Part shown: one piece after another, positions 42,940-53,589 of the stretch
Layout: every line of letters begins with the position of its first letter
Numbering within the stretch: position 1 is the stretch's first letter
Origin: Auriscalpium vulgare
Lineage: Eukaryota > Basidiomycota > Agaricomycetes > Russulales > Auriscalpiaceae
Direction: 5' to 3'
Length of the DNA: 64,000 nt
Assembly: GCA_019915015.1 (NCBI GenBank)
Contig: JAHBBC010000006.1
Span: 186,001 to 250,000 of the forward strand
The notes under the pieces: generated by a model
The model's database searches: none
Told to the model about the DNA's origin: nothing
The model's input: the letters and a program-made list of their open reading frames with translations, nothing else
Translations under genes and position numbers: made by a program

Positions 42940-43830
42940 TGCGGCGCTTATGCAGCAGCTCCTATCTTCACCAGGTATCCCCAATGCTATCACTTTCACT
43001 CACCCACTCACACGACAGCTAGCTCTGTAGCTGTTTGCACAGTAGCTCCATGCAGTTTGCCTGACGCTCGCTCACACTTGCACATTGTCAGATGACGTTG
43101 GCCACAGTCTTGCAATATTTGCCCAAGGTCGCACCAACTCGCTATATATTTAGACAAGCTGGCACACACTCGCAGTCAATACCACAGCTTTGCCCTAGCA
43201 TCCCTATGCAGTTGCATCACCTGTCCGCACGCAGCCAGCCACATTACCGCATGGCTCACCCAACTCACCCAAGCATCTAGAGCAGTCCACCAAATGCAAT
43301 GCATAGCCCTTGAATCTTGGCCCTCTATCACCGCATCTGACTCAAGGATGCTATGCAGAAAATTGCAACACAATCATACAGCTGTCCTTGCAAGGACTAC
43401 AAAGCATGGTGCACCCTCCTCAACTAGCATGTGGCCACGGGGAGGATTTGCCCCCTTGTTGAGTCCCTAGGTGTTGCCCACCTTTATCATCCTGAAGGCA
43501 GACTTCACCACCCTCCCACAGGAGGTGAACAACTACAGTGTGCTCAATGCCAAAACTGTCCCAGACTCTTACCCCTTTCGTGTATTGAGAATATCCTCAC
43601 TGATTCCACAAAGGGGAAGAAGATCTGGGGTAAGAAGGACATAACAAACTTGTTCTTCCAGACAAGACACGTGTTAACCCAAACAACATCTACCTTATGG
43701 CTGACACAACGCCTTTGTTGATAATCTGTAATTCAGTCTATCTTCAAATCAAGAAGATACCTGCCCTCCTCCCTCCCAACGATTAAGAGTAATTGTACTG
43801 CCATGCGTGCACTGGCCATTTCACACCAAG
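42940..43830. repeat. Repeat R, outer copy (right part)
   Basis: Ends acgattaagagtaattgtac and ggccatttcacaccaag, as the other R 3' ends do. The interior is diverged from the inner copy, and I see no gene in it. Confidence 0.65.
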
Positions 43831-43939
43831 TTGATCTTTTCTGGGTATGAGTACCAATCTGAGAAGAATCGCTCTTCTCCTTTGATTTTCTTGAAGATCG
43901 CCACTGCGTCGATGTAGACTTTGGGAGAGCCTATTCAGA
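43831..43939 (-). pseudogene. Element C gag, N-terminal remnant
   Basis: Minus-strand frame with SPKVYIDAVAIFKKIKGEER and then DWYSYPEKIN, joining YDEHLGHYF across R. There is no ATG and no TGG-type primer binding site between the 5' LTR and this fragment, and the frame is closed by a TGA 4 nt from the LTR. The normal leader and gag start therefore appear deleted. Confidence 0.65.
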
Positions 43940-44381
43940 TGTTACACTCTAGCCCGCACGCGAGATGCGGGGAGAGGGTATCGGGGTCACGCACTAACAA
44001 CGCCGCAAGGAGTTGTAGTGGTATCGATGCAAGTCTAGATCGACCTGTCTGAGGGCGAGGGTACAAGATGAGAGGAGGTAGCCCTGCGCCGTTCTAGCAC
44101 ACACTTCAGAGTATCAGAGGGGATCAGATACAAATGAATAGGCTGAAGAGTCGTCGTATGTACATGGGGTTTATATAGTAAAGGGAGTCTTCCGTATCAG
44201 CCAATCAGTACATGCGGGATACAAGTCCAACAGCTGTTGGGATGCATGCAGGAGGCCTGCAGGCATATCAGTCATGGATCAGTCATCCATCAGTCACATG
44301 ATAAAGTAAGGTGTTAGGGGATAAGAGAAAGAAAGTCATATGTCCGTGCCGTTACCAAGCGAGGCAGCGCGGCGTGTAACA
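43940..44381 (-). repeat. Element C, 5' LTR
   Basis: Partner of 31327-31768, same length and termini. Confidence 0.93.
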
Positions 44382-44739
44382 CGCTGGGGCTCGTACTCGC
44401 GAGGCGAAATTTCTTCAGAGCCGAATGCGCGGAAGGCGCAGACGTCGAGGAGCACATCAGGAAGATGCGCGGACTGCAGAGCGATCTGCACTCACTGGGA
44501 CATCAGATCTCAGACAAAGATTTCGGCATGGCGTTGCTGACGTCGTTGCCAGAGTCTTGGGACCCTTACATACGGTCAATAGATCGCACAGCCCTCGGGA
44601 AATCCGGCACAGTCATATCTCGTATTCTCGAAGAAACCAAGCACCAAAAGGAGAAAGCCGAGAAGCCATCATCTGACACGGCGCTTGCGGCCTACAAAGG
44701 AAAGAAGAAGTTCGACACACGCAATATTACATGCTACGC
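44382..44739 (+). pseudogene. Ty1/copia gag, C-terminal part
   Basis: Continues the gag at 31326 in frame after one CGCTG copy: LGLVLARRNFFRAECAEG, MRGLQSDLHSLG, DKDFGMALLTSLPESWDPYI, typical copia Gag. At 44740 LTR D interrupts it just where a zinc knuckle should follow (NITCY). The rest of the copia element must lie beyond the window. Confidence 0.85.
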
Positions 44740-45802
44740 TGATGGACACAACCAGGTAGTAGGGCGGAATGCGTAACGTAGCACCAATCCCTAGAGCGCT
44801 GCAGAGATGTCGGTGTGTGTGCGAGCGAGCGTCAGGAGTCCCGGAGTAAGCGACGACCGTCTCCGATCAATCGTACTGCGATCCGATCGAGAGCGCAGCA
44901 GCGACGAGGCGATCGATCGACTCTCCGACCGATCGGAAAGCACGACTTCGACGTACGACGTCGGAAGGCTGTGACGCGACTGCGATCGAGGACTCGGGCA
45001 AAGGGGCAACAACGATGGAACAAGATGAGGGCGATAAGACGGGAAGCGAGAACAAAGGCTAAGGCGACGACTGAGGCTGAGGCGCGAGAGCAGTCAACCG
45101 ATGTTGACCGCTATACGATACGACGAGGGCGAGAGTGCACGACTTGTGCTCGGTGCGATGAGGGGGGAACGTAACTTGCATTTCGCAGAGTATCCGACGA
45201 CTATTTATACGGTGCGACGAGTACAGTGCGTGTCCGATCGAGTAAGTACGGGAACATCGGAAAAGACAAAGAAAACAAGATAGCGGCGTCATATGAAATA
45301 GTACGAACAATGAGTCGAGGTCATGCGCCGGTCAGACGACGAGGAGCGAGGCGGGGAACGGTGTCGAGCGAGCGATCAGCGCTGTCAAAGGACAAAGGAA
45401 ACGGCGCGGGAAACGATCCGCTCTGTCGTCGACTGTGGGAAACAGCGTCGGGGAGCGCGGGAATAGACCAGGAGCACCATATCGAGCACGATAGCAGCGG
45501 TCCGATGACGAGGACACGAGGATGCGCCTTCCGATTGCGAACGTTCGGAAAGCAACGCTTCCGGCGCGCGTCGCGACTGGGTCACGTGTCGATCGCAAGT
45601 CGCGTCGTGACTGCGGGGGCGTAGCGCAGGTCGTAAGGCGCTAGGGCGCATCGGAGGGAAGCGGGCGAGTCGGTAGCGCTGAATCGGAGGACGTCGGGGT
45701 AGTCGGACTCGTGTGGCGGACAATGGGCGAACGGACAATGTGCGACTGAGGCGGTACTCGGATGGCGTGAGAGCTCCGGAGTTGCGTAGCGCCGAACGTG
45801 TT
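44740..45802 (-). repeat. LTR D, related to the LTR of A, interrupted by R
   Basis: Starts TGATGGACACAACC, then ggtagtagggcgg and ccctagagcgctg, like the start of A's LTR and the reversed start of E. On the minus strand TATAAATAG (about 45201-45209) is a good TATA box. It is interrupted at 45803 by R, and its other end is not in the window. No internal element sequence is attached, so it is a solo LTR or the first LTR of an element mostly outside. The open frames inside are not supported as genes. Confidence 0.7.
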
Positions 45803-46775
45803 ACGATTACTCTTAATCGTTTCTTTCTTCAACCAAGTCAGGCCAAAACGTGAACACATTATAAGTCGCTTTAGGAAATAGATCCCATGGTCAAGTCGCG
45901 TCGTCCCAACTGCCTTTTTCAGTAATTCTTAGCTAAGCAGGTCCTGCCGCACCTTGCAGGATCCTCACACTTCAACTATAGCACTAGCATGGTTCTCATT
46001 ACGAGTACTCTTAATTATGATTCCTCCTAATCATTTATTTCCCCCATCAGTCAGGCGAAATGCATGCATTAGAAAGAATGCTCTAGGAGATATGTCCCAA
46101 AGCTTGGACTAAAGTCAAGTCGTGTCGTCCCATCTGCCTAATTCTGTAATTCTTAGCTAAGTAGCTCCTGCCTGCCCTGTGATTTACACGCCTTTGCACT
46201 GCAAAAGACACTCTTGTCTGCGAGTATTTTGCATTTTCCAAGCTAATTAGCATTGATATACACATGATACCAATTGTTCTCAGGTCAGAAGAGAAGGCCT
46301 TCTAACTTCCCTTTTTGGTAACATGTTCCCACGGGGTGACAATGGTGAGGTTGGCAATTGGGAGGGCTCTAGTTGCTAACTACCATGCATTATATATACC
46401 AGAAGTGTTGAGAGGATGTTGATCATGTGAATAGCCAATGATATAATTCCTCAACAAGCGTGGGAAAATGACGCAGTTGAATCAGGCAGACTGGGATTTT
46501 TGCCGGTCAATGAGTCATTGCTTACTAATCCCGGGGATAAAGTACCCGGTTACCTGGTAATTGAGCAATTTTTAGCTAAGTAGCTCCTGCCCAATGTTTT
46601 TCAACACCTTCTCACTTCCAAAGACACTCATGTCTGCAAGTATTTCGCGTTTTGCAAGCTACCCAGCAACAATATGAACATGTTTTCAATTGTTCTCGAG
46701 TCAGCAAAAAATACTGCACGATTTCCGTTTTAGGTAAGCTTTTCCCACGGGTAGGCCAAACACGCACCATGACGC
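45803..46775. repeat. Repeat R, fourth copy (left part)
   Basis: Begins ACGATTACTCTTAATCG and follows the R consensus to accatgacgc, where element B is inserted. It resumes at 63188 (acgcatcaaccggcac). The uninterrupted sequence is visible at 14210-14230. Confidence 0.85.
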
Positions 46776-47631
46776 TGATGAGATGAACCCTGGGGGAGGC
46801 CCCGGGAACGTCGATAGAAATGGAGGGAGCGAGCAGCCAACCGCTGCACCAAGAGGTAGTGGGTCGGAGGAAGAAACCCAAGGTCGCGACCGTGCCCCGA
46901 ACAACCCACCCAGGACCCCGCGGGTCCTGCCCTCGTCCGGCGTCTCTCTCTCTCTCTCTCTCTCTCTCTGCTCCCGCTCGACCGTCGCACGTTGCGTCTC
47001 CTCCCACACTATTCGATGCGACCCTCCCATCTGTCACCGCTGGCCCGTCCTAGTCGCAGCGTCGCCCTTGCCGTCCGACCGTCCGACCTGTGTCCCTGCG
47101 CTTGCACCATCCGAGTAGCTATCCTAGAATATAAACGTCAGTCATAAAACCTACCACACTGTATCACTCCAGTCTGTGGTTGAGTCGGGGCAGCGTAGCC
47201 CGTAGTATCGCAAAGGTGGCGCGACCCGGATGTCGCTACGGTTTCCTGGTTTAAGTCATCGTGTCGGCCCAGTGGTCTGGCTGTGTCGCGTCGTGCGATG
47301 CTCTCTGTGAAGCAGGAATGAAAGGTGTAGTCTCGGGTGTAGGCCCAAGGTCCAAAAGTGTCCCTACAACAAGTCGAATCGCGTCTATATACCGCTGCTT
47401 CGTCAGCTCTTCCCACGCGTCTGCGCTCCTACGCGTCCTACCAAGTTCCGCGCCCGACCGTTCCGACTCCCTACCTCGGCTCTCCGTCTCCTCCCCAGAC
47501 GCTCGCTCGCTTTGTGCTGTCCCGTGGTCGTGCCGGTGCCGCGACGCCTGTGGGGCGTCTCGGGGGTGTGTGTCTTGGTGTAGCGGTGTGATTGGTCCGT
47601 TTCGGTGCCTGTAGCGCTGCGGGTCCCATCA
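46776..47631 (-). repeat. Element B, 3' LTR
   Basis: 856 bp with an internal (CT)n run at about 46945-46968. On the minus strand TATATAGA near 47388 is a likely TATA box. Confidence 0.93.
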
Positions 47632-47669
47632 TCCTCCCCCCAACTGAGCTACCGACTGCCCTCAGTCGG
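47632..47669 (-). promoter_or_regulatory. Element B 3' polypurine tract plus hairpin (copy 1)
   Basis: Minus strand TTGGGGGGAGGA abuts the 3' LTR. The hairpin CCGACTGCCCTCAGTCGG (7-bp stem) lies next to it at about 47652-47669. Copies at 49296 and 53590. Confidence 0.7.
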
Positions 47670-47780
47670 CGAATCCCCGGATGGCTCCTCCTGATAAAGG
47701 CTCCCTCGCGCCGTCTCGATGAGTCGTCAGGTAGCGTCGCACCGCCCGCCCGACCAACCAACCCCCCCCCACACACCATC

Positions 47781-49008
47781 ATGACCTGGTCTCCCCACAC
47801 GTACCGTCGCGGTACTCTCTTGCTGTACCACCTGGGTCGGGCCCCCAGCGCGGACTTACCGCTCGCAGCAGCCGCCGAAGCGATCGAATCGCGCGAGCGT
47901 TGGGCACAGGAGGTGTTGGCTGTCATCGTACGGTTCCCCTCTTTTCCGCCCCGTTGTCGCGCTAACCGTCCGCTCCCATCGGCTGTAGGAATCCATCACC
48001 GATTCCGACCCCAGGCTGATCATCCCCCTCGCCGAGCGCATCCTCATGCCGATACTCGAGAACGCCATCCTCCTCGTACCCGAGGTCGAGGATCGCTTCC
48101 GCTCGTGGGCGGGGCGCTTTCTTCGTCCCGCCCCGCTCCCTACGACCGAGCTGCACCCGTGGACCTCCGTTGTTGATCGGGTCGACCTACTTGACGCCCC
48201 CAAGGTCCGGCTGACCGCGACGCTGGTTGAGGAGAACTTTTGGGTCGTGTTTTGCAAACGCGGGTGCTCGGTCGCGTCGTACTTGCGCGAGCTCGCCATT
48301 TTCCATGCCGCCATCCCCGATGACCGTCCCCTGGGCAACCAGACGTGGGTCGCGTACGTCCTCCGAGAGGCCTTGGAATGTTCCGCGCTCTCCATTCGCC
48401 ACTCGCGTGGTGGGACCGCTTTCCTTCCCGACTACGTCGCCCGCGAGTCGACCGCTTGGCCCATTTCGCCCCCCACGCAGTACGGTCGCAACCTCGGCGG
48501 ACTGGGTGCGCGTCTTTTAGCTCGTTTCGAGGCCGTGTACCGCGAGACCGTCGAGGAGCTCGCTGGGGCTACGGAGAACGTCGCCAATCTGCAAGCCCTT
48601 TGGGCTGACGCTCCCTACCTGTTAGCCATCGTTCGCGACCCCTCCCTCTCCCTCGAGCACGCAACCCGACTCTTCCTGGAGTACGCAGTGACTGCGGCAT
48701 ACGTTCTGCGCCATTTCCCAGCCGCCCCGACCGAGCCCGACCTTTACACGAACAACCTCTTGGTGACCTTTGTGCGCCATCGTGTATTGTCGGGGCTCCC
48801 CGCCTTGCCCGCCGGTGATGGTGTCGGCTTGGTTGACGACGATGCCGGCGGTGTCGATTCCGACGAGCAGATGCAGGGCGATCCCGTGGACGCCGGGGGT
48901 GTCGGGGATAATGTCGCTGTGATGGAGCGTGTGGTGGTCGGCGATGTCGGCGCGATAGTGGATTACCGCAGCGATAGTGATAGCGACATCGCGAGCAGTC
49001 GCGAGTAG
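47781..49008 (+). CDS. Antisense accessory gene 1 of element B, two exons, 388 aa
   Basis: Exon 1 is 47781-47927 (147 nt, MTWSPHTYRRGTLLLYHLG) and exon 2 47989-49008, with a 61-nt phase-0 intron. All-helical, Ala/Leu-rich, no membrane segments or catalytic motif I recognise, and an acidic tail (DYRSDSDSDIASSRE). The start is 149 bp from the LTR on the strand opposite to gag-pol. Gene 2 next to it has a first exon of the same length, the same intron phase, and alignable sequence around the junction (WAQEVLAVI-ESITDSDPRLI against WGRKVATLY-NEVYNTAKPSV), so the two are paralogs. Function unknown. Confidence 0.75.
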
Positions 49009-49295
49009 TGTACCCCTTCTGTAAATGGTCTCTCCGGCCGCCATGAATCGCACAGAACTGTGGCCCCTGATGTCTCATAGCAATGATCGTCGCGTTTCGC
49101 TGCGTGGGCGACTCATAGCGTCGCGCGGTCTCCGACCGTGTTCTGATGGATCGCGGATTCGGTTGCGCGTGGTCGGCTCTGACTTTGTCTTGTCCCGCTC
49201 CCTTCTGGCTACTTGTTCCTCGTGCACCCTGCGCAGGCTGGTCACCCGTCGCCGAGAAAATCCCTATCTTTCTCCTCGTCGCTCGTGACTGGCCA

Positions 49296-49336
49296 TCCTC
49301 CCCCCAACTGAAATCTGCGCCTGTCCTCAGACGCAA
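49296..49336 (-). promoter_or_regulatory. Element B internal PPT-like copy 2 with hairpin
   Basis: tcctccccccaactga (plus strand) is identical over 16 nt to the 3' PPT and is again followed by an imperfect hairpin (tgcgcctg / caggacgca type). It lies between accessory genes 1 and 2. The rest of 49009-49430 holds no gene. Confidence 0.6.
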
Positions 49337-49430
49337 ATTCTCCGGCCAAACCCCGGCATATCGGGTCGCGGCGGGTTTCCGACGGCCTACATAACGAGTG
49401 CGGTCGGTGCGTGCGACCCAGCCTCCGACC

Positions 49431-50612
49431 ATGTCGTCCAGTTTCACCCTTGAGGCGCGTGCTTTCGCCCTTGTCGGGCTACTCCTCACTCCGCCCGCGA
49501 TTGACCTGGAGACCGCTCCCGTCGAGACCCTGGTTCTGGCTCGGGAGGAGTGGGGTCGCAAGGTTGCTACGCTCTACGTAAGTCCTCGCGCTGTCGTTGC
49601 GATCCCCGCTCACGTCCGTGTCGCGCTTATCCAGAATGAAGTGTATAACACTGCGAAGCCATCCGTCCTTCGTCTTGTCCAGGCAATTGTCAGCCCCGTC
49701 TTCGAGACGCTGTTCACTGTGTCCCCCGGGTCGCGCGCCGCGTTTGCTGAATGGGGTGGTAACCTCATCAGCGACCTCGCGCCTCCGACGTCCGCTCCTC
49801 TTGACCCGACATTTTCGGTTCGCCCGATCGCTGGATTCACCTTCCCGAACAATCGCGACCACTCTCGCCAGCTCTCGCGCCTCTGCGAGGGCGCCCTGTG
49901 GGCCGCATTTGAGTCGGGCCGCACGTCCGTTCCCCAGTACCGTCGCAGCCTTGGTGAGCTCTGCTTGGCCGCTCATCCCACCGGTCGCGGAGCGGGCATC
50001 GACGCGACAGTCCACGCGGAGTTCATTGCCGGCATGAATGCTTGCGCTTCGGCTCTTCAGCGCCTGAACGGTGGGGAAGAGGCCCTCCTGTCCGAGGTCC
50101 ATCGCCTCTCCTACTCGACCACCGGCATATCCCTCCCCGACCTCCTGCGTACCCTCGCGCACCCTCTGTCCGATACGCTCATTACCCACACCACCGAGAC
50201 CGTGGCGACCTTGGCGTCGATCTACGGCACCATCGCGCAACTTGCGCGACCCGACGACCGCCGCGCGCGTGGTCGCTGGGGTCCGTATGCCGACGCCTTT
50301 GACTCCGCGGATGGGTTCTTGGAGGCCGCCGCTGCCGCGTATCTGCGCGACGCCTTGCAGTGGTCCACCACTATCGACAGTCTTCATGCGCGCACCGCCA
50401 TTGAGAGCGCTATCCTCGCGTCGAACCTCCCCACCGAGTTATTGGCCGACGTCCACAGCGACCCGACGATGTTCTTGGACGAGGTCGTGACGTTCCGCGC
50501 AGTCCCGATGGGTTGGCAAAACGCGCACCGTGGTCGTCGAGGCGGGGGTGCGACTCGGGGGCGCCTCACTCAGCAGGGGCGTATCCCGCGTGACGATCCT
50601 GCCACGCTGTAG
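49431..50612 (+). CDS. Antisense accessory gene 2 of element B, two exons, 374 aa
   Basis: Exon 1 is 49431-49577 (147 nt, MSSSFTLEARAFALVGLLLT) and exon 2 49635-50612, with a 57-nt phase-0 intron. The intron length is a multiple of three, so the unspliced frame is open too; I prefer splicing because the junction then aligns with gene 1. Mostly helical (LRLVQAIVSPVFETLFTVSP, LLRTLAHPLSDTLITHTTET), with a basic Gly/Arg-rich tail (RGRRGGGATRGR) that could bind nucleic acid. No known domain. A tandem paralog of gene 1 in the same cassette. Confidence 0.75.
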   Translation: MSSSFTLEARAFALVGLLLTPPAIDLETAPVETLVLAREEWGRKVATLYVSPRAVVAIPAHVRVALIQNEVYNTAKPSVLRLVQAIVSPVFETLFTVSPGSRAAFAEWGGNLISDLAPPTSAPLDPTFSVRPIAGFTFPNNRDHSRQLSRLCEGALWAAFESGRTSVPQYRRSLGELCLAAHPTGRGAGIDATVHAEFIAGMNACASALQRLNGGEEALLSEVHRLSYSTTGISLPDLLRTLAHPLSDTLITHTTETVATLASIYGTIAQLARPDDRRARGRWGPYADAFDSADGFLEAAAAAYLRDALQWSTTIDSLHARTAIESAILASNLPTELLADVHSDPTMFLDEVVTFRAVPMGWQNAHRGRRGGGATRGRLTQQGRIPRDDPATL

Positions 50613-51101
50613 CGTCGTCGCGCTGTCGGAGCGTCGGGAGATAAAGGGAAAGAAAGAGCCCGCGTTAGTGTAGTGCCTTGCGCCCGCATGTACGTCGTTG
50701 AATGCCTCCCAATGCGAGTATTGAACTTGCGACGCGTTACCCGCTTGTGCGACGCCAGTGTACCGTGGTCGCGCCCCGTGGGAGGGGCGGGCGCCAACGA
50801 CTTGTGCGATTTCGCTCGCGCCAGCGACACGTGCCCGCCACGCGGCGTCGGAGCCGCGCGTGACGTCCCGCACCGGTCCGGGGCATATCGCGGGATCAAA
50901 TCAACGATCGCTGATCAGATCGCGGATCGACCCGGCATCGTGGGCGCTCGGAGGCAAAACCAGCGCTCTGGCCAGGCCACGCGGCCGGTCGCTCCCACGC
51001 ACGCGCCATTGTTCGTGCGCCTGTGGCGAAGTCGCCGTCGCCCTTCTTCCCTCCTTCCCCTCTCACTCGCTCCCTCCCTCGACACCCCGATTCCTTTCCC
51101 C
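50613..51101. promoter_or_regulatory. Upstream region of accessory gene 3
   Basis: No gene. The last ~90 bp are pyrimidine-rich (cttccctccttcccctctca), as in many fungal promoters. Confidence 0.35.
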
Positions 51102-53317
51102 ATGGACGCCGCATCCGCCGCCGACACCGCTGCCACCCGCGCACTGCTGGACGCCCAGCACGCCTTGCTGGCGGGCATGGCTCGCGACGCCACCGCCGAG
51201 CCTCAGCTCGCTCTGTTGCGGCCCCAAGTCCGCCAGTTCATGGTGCGCCCGCTCTCACAGTCCTTGCCGACCCCGCTAACTCTTCGTTGTCTGTCGCCGC
51301 TCAGCGCACCTACCACGACGCTCGTGATCGCGGCGTTACGTTCTCGGCCGCGGCGCGGGCGCGCTTCTACGCCCTCGAGGAGGCCGTCCGTCCGCCGCAC
51401 CAGGCCCTCGACGACGAGGAGGAGGACGAGGACGCCGTCGACGCCCCCGCGTCCGCCCCGCCGCCTACCCGACCCGCCGCTACTCTGCCGCCCGCTGTCG
51501 TCGCTGGAGGGGACGTGGAGGCGGAGACTCGCCCAGTTCGTACCGGTCGCCCCAAGGTGCGTCAGCTTCCCGTCTTGTCTGTATCGCCGCTAACACGCCC
51601 CCGGCTGCGCTCACAGGCTCGCCGCGTGCCCGCCAACCGTGTCGAGGTTGTGCTGCCGCGCGCTGTACCCCCTGCGTCCCCTCGTTCTGCTCGGGGTGAG
51701 CGCCACGCTGCGCGCACCGATGTGTCGACCGCTTCGTTGTCTGCCAAGGTCGCGGGGAAGCGCCGCGCGTCGCGCTCGCCCGCGCCTACATCGTCTCCCC
51801 GTTCGCCGCCTCGCCCCCGCTCCGCCCGTGGTCGCCCCACCAAAAGGGGCCGTCTGACCCCCGCCTCCGTCGCGCCCGCCCTCTCCCGCCGTAGCTCCTC
51901 GTCGCCGTCGCCTCCTGTCGGCCTCGACGACTCGCTGTCGGAGGCGGTCGACGAGGACGGCGATGCGATGTTCCACAAGTCGGACCGCCGCCCCACAAAC
52001 ACTGAGCGCTACGCCGGCGAGCGCCTCAAGGTAAGTCGCGCCATCCTTCCGCTGTACCCGCTCTGGCTCACGCCCCTCGTTTCGCAGACTGCCACCCGGT
52101 GCACCCGCTGTGCCACGAACTTCAAGCAAGGGCCCAAGCGGTGCGAGTTCAAGCCGCACCGACCCTCGAAGTGCATCCGCTGCCGCGCGCAGCGAAAATC
52201 CTGCTCCGGCGCCGTGCTCGCAGACGGTACGCGACCGCTCGCTCCCCCTCCCCGCTCCAACCGCGGGCGTTCTGGCCGCTCGCGGGCTGCTTCTCGTGCC
52301 CCGCGGTCTCGCTCGGCACCTCGTGCCGCCGCGATGTCGTCCACCGCCCGCCTGCTGGAGGACCTGCTCGCGTCCGCCGACTCCATGGGTGGGTGCTCCC
52401 CCGTCTCTCGCCGGTCCTCTTTCTGACGACTCTGGTCCCCTTTCACAGATCCCCCGCGCCGCGCCCGCGAGCTCCTGGCCGAGGTCTTGTCGTCTGTGGA
52501 CGCGGATGTCGGTCGGTTCGAGTCGCTCCCGGCTGCCGACCGCTTCCCCGAGGGCGCCGAGTCCATCGCCCTCGTCCAGGCGGAGCTCGATGCCAGTCGG
52601 ACCGTCCTCCTCACCTGGCCGCACCGCCACGACCGCCTCCTCCTTCGCTGGGCGCAGTTGACTCATCGGTACGGGGCGCGGGACACGTCCGAGGTCCCCG
52701 GCTCCGACGCTGCTCCCTCTCCCTCGCCGCCTGGTTCCCCCATCGCCGGGCCTAGCGCTGCCCACGCTCCCGACTCGCCGGCCATTGCCACCATCCCGCC
52801 GAGTTCCGTCGCCGCCTCGACGCCGGGCGATCCCGCCGACTCCGACGAGGACGAAGACGAGCTCGCCGTCCCCGACCAGCCGCCGAGTCCCGACGAGGAG
52901 GAGGACGACCACGCTTCGGGTCGTGCCAGCCCGGCTCCCGTCGCGGGTTCGTCGGACGCTGCGGCCGACCATGGTGACGAGGACGTGGATGACGAAGGCG
53001 AGGACGAGGACGAAGACGAGAACGAGGGCGAAGGCGAGGACGAGGACGAAGACGAGAACGAGGGCGAAGACGAGAACGAGGGCGAAGACGACGACGACGA
53101 GGAGGACGACGTAGTCGCAGCCAAGAGCGACGGTCCCGACGAGGTCGACCGACCGTCGGACGGTGCTGCCGATGCGGAGGATGAGGAGGAAGAAGAAGAC
53201 GCGGGCGTCGCTGTGGCCGAGGGTGGGGAAGTTGCGACGGACGAGGAGAGCAGCGAGGCGGCTGCTGAGGAGGGTGCTGCCTCCGCGGAGGCCGTCGCCA
53301 TGGACGTCGACGAGTAG
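51102..53317 (+). CDS. Antisense accessory gene 3 of element B: zinc-cysteine protein, five exons, ~658 aa
   Basis: Exons 51102-51242, 51305-51556, 51617-52030, 52088-52388 and 52449-53317. Introns are 57-62 nt, GT..AG, first three phase 0 and the fourth phase 1, all joins in frame. Helical N-terminus (ALLDAQHALLAGMARDATAE), Arg/Ser/Pro-rich basic linker (nuclear-type, AGKRRASRSPAPTSSPRSPP), then the cysteine module C-X2-C-X10-C-X9-C-X2-C-X6-C opening exon 4 (RCTRCATNF, KCIRCRAQRKSCS). A helical domain follows (RARELLAEVLSSVDADVGRF), then a long acidic tail built of Asp/Glu repeats and ending AVAMDVDE. The module, its phase-0 entry intron and the overall order match the antisense gene of element A. 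A nuclear, DNA- or chromatin-associated role is inferred only from composition. Confidence 0.75.
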
Positions 53318-53589
53318 TGTAAGTTTTCCCGACCTTCCCTGTCCCTTTCCCCTTCTATAGTTGTATGATACCCGGCCGCTCGACGTGTTTTCTTTTCCCT
53401 TTTCTTGCGTAGCGTACCTCTGCTACCTTTCTTGATTCTCGTGTGCTGTCCACCTGCATGTGCTCGTAAAAATAGAATTTTAGTGCTCCCCCACCACAAA
53501 GGAGGAAGAAAAATAAGTTAAATCAGTAGGGTCAATGTACTGTCCGTGGTGTATCTCCTTAGCGTGCCTCCTAGTCTCGTCTTGTCGCA
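53318..53589. other. 3' region of accessory gene 3
   Basis: AT-richer stretch with several poly(A)-like signals. No gene. Confidence 0.4.

Larger units (their letters stand above)
31327..44381 (-). mobile_element. Ty3/gypsy chromovirus C, 13.1 kb including nested inserts
   Basis: LTRs 31327-31768 and 43940-44381 (442 bp each, TGTTACAC..GTGTAACA, two mismatches seen), with the 5-bp duplication CGCTG at 31322-31326 and 44382-44386. Minus-strand order: 5' LTR, gag (split by R), pol with chromodomain, ORF3, PPT, 3' LTR. Without the R nest (38696-43830) it is about 7.9 kb. Inserted into the copia gag. Confidence 0.93.

Noticed and set aside
44740..45802. Several short frames in LTR D
   Set aside because: LTR hallmarks explain the sequence; the frames are low-complexity Arg/Ser.
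48569..49561. 330-aa basic minus-strand frame
   Set aside because: Antisense shadow over accessory genes 1 and 2 and the gap between them.
51611..52972. 453-aa Gly/Arg-rich minus-strand frame
   Set aside because: Shadow of accessory gene 3; composition is that of GC-rich antisense, with no domain.
52663..53499. 278-aa poly-Ser frame on the minus strand
   Set aside because: It is the mirror of the Asp/Glu-repeat tail of accessory gene 3.
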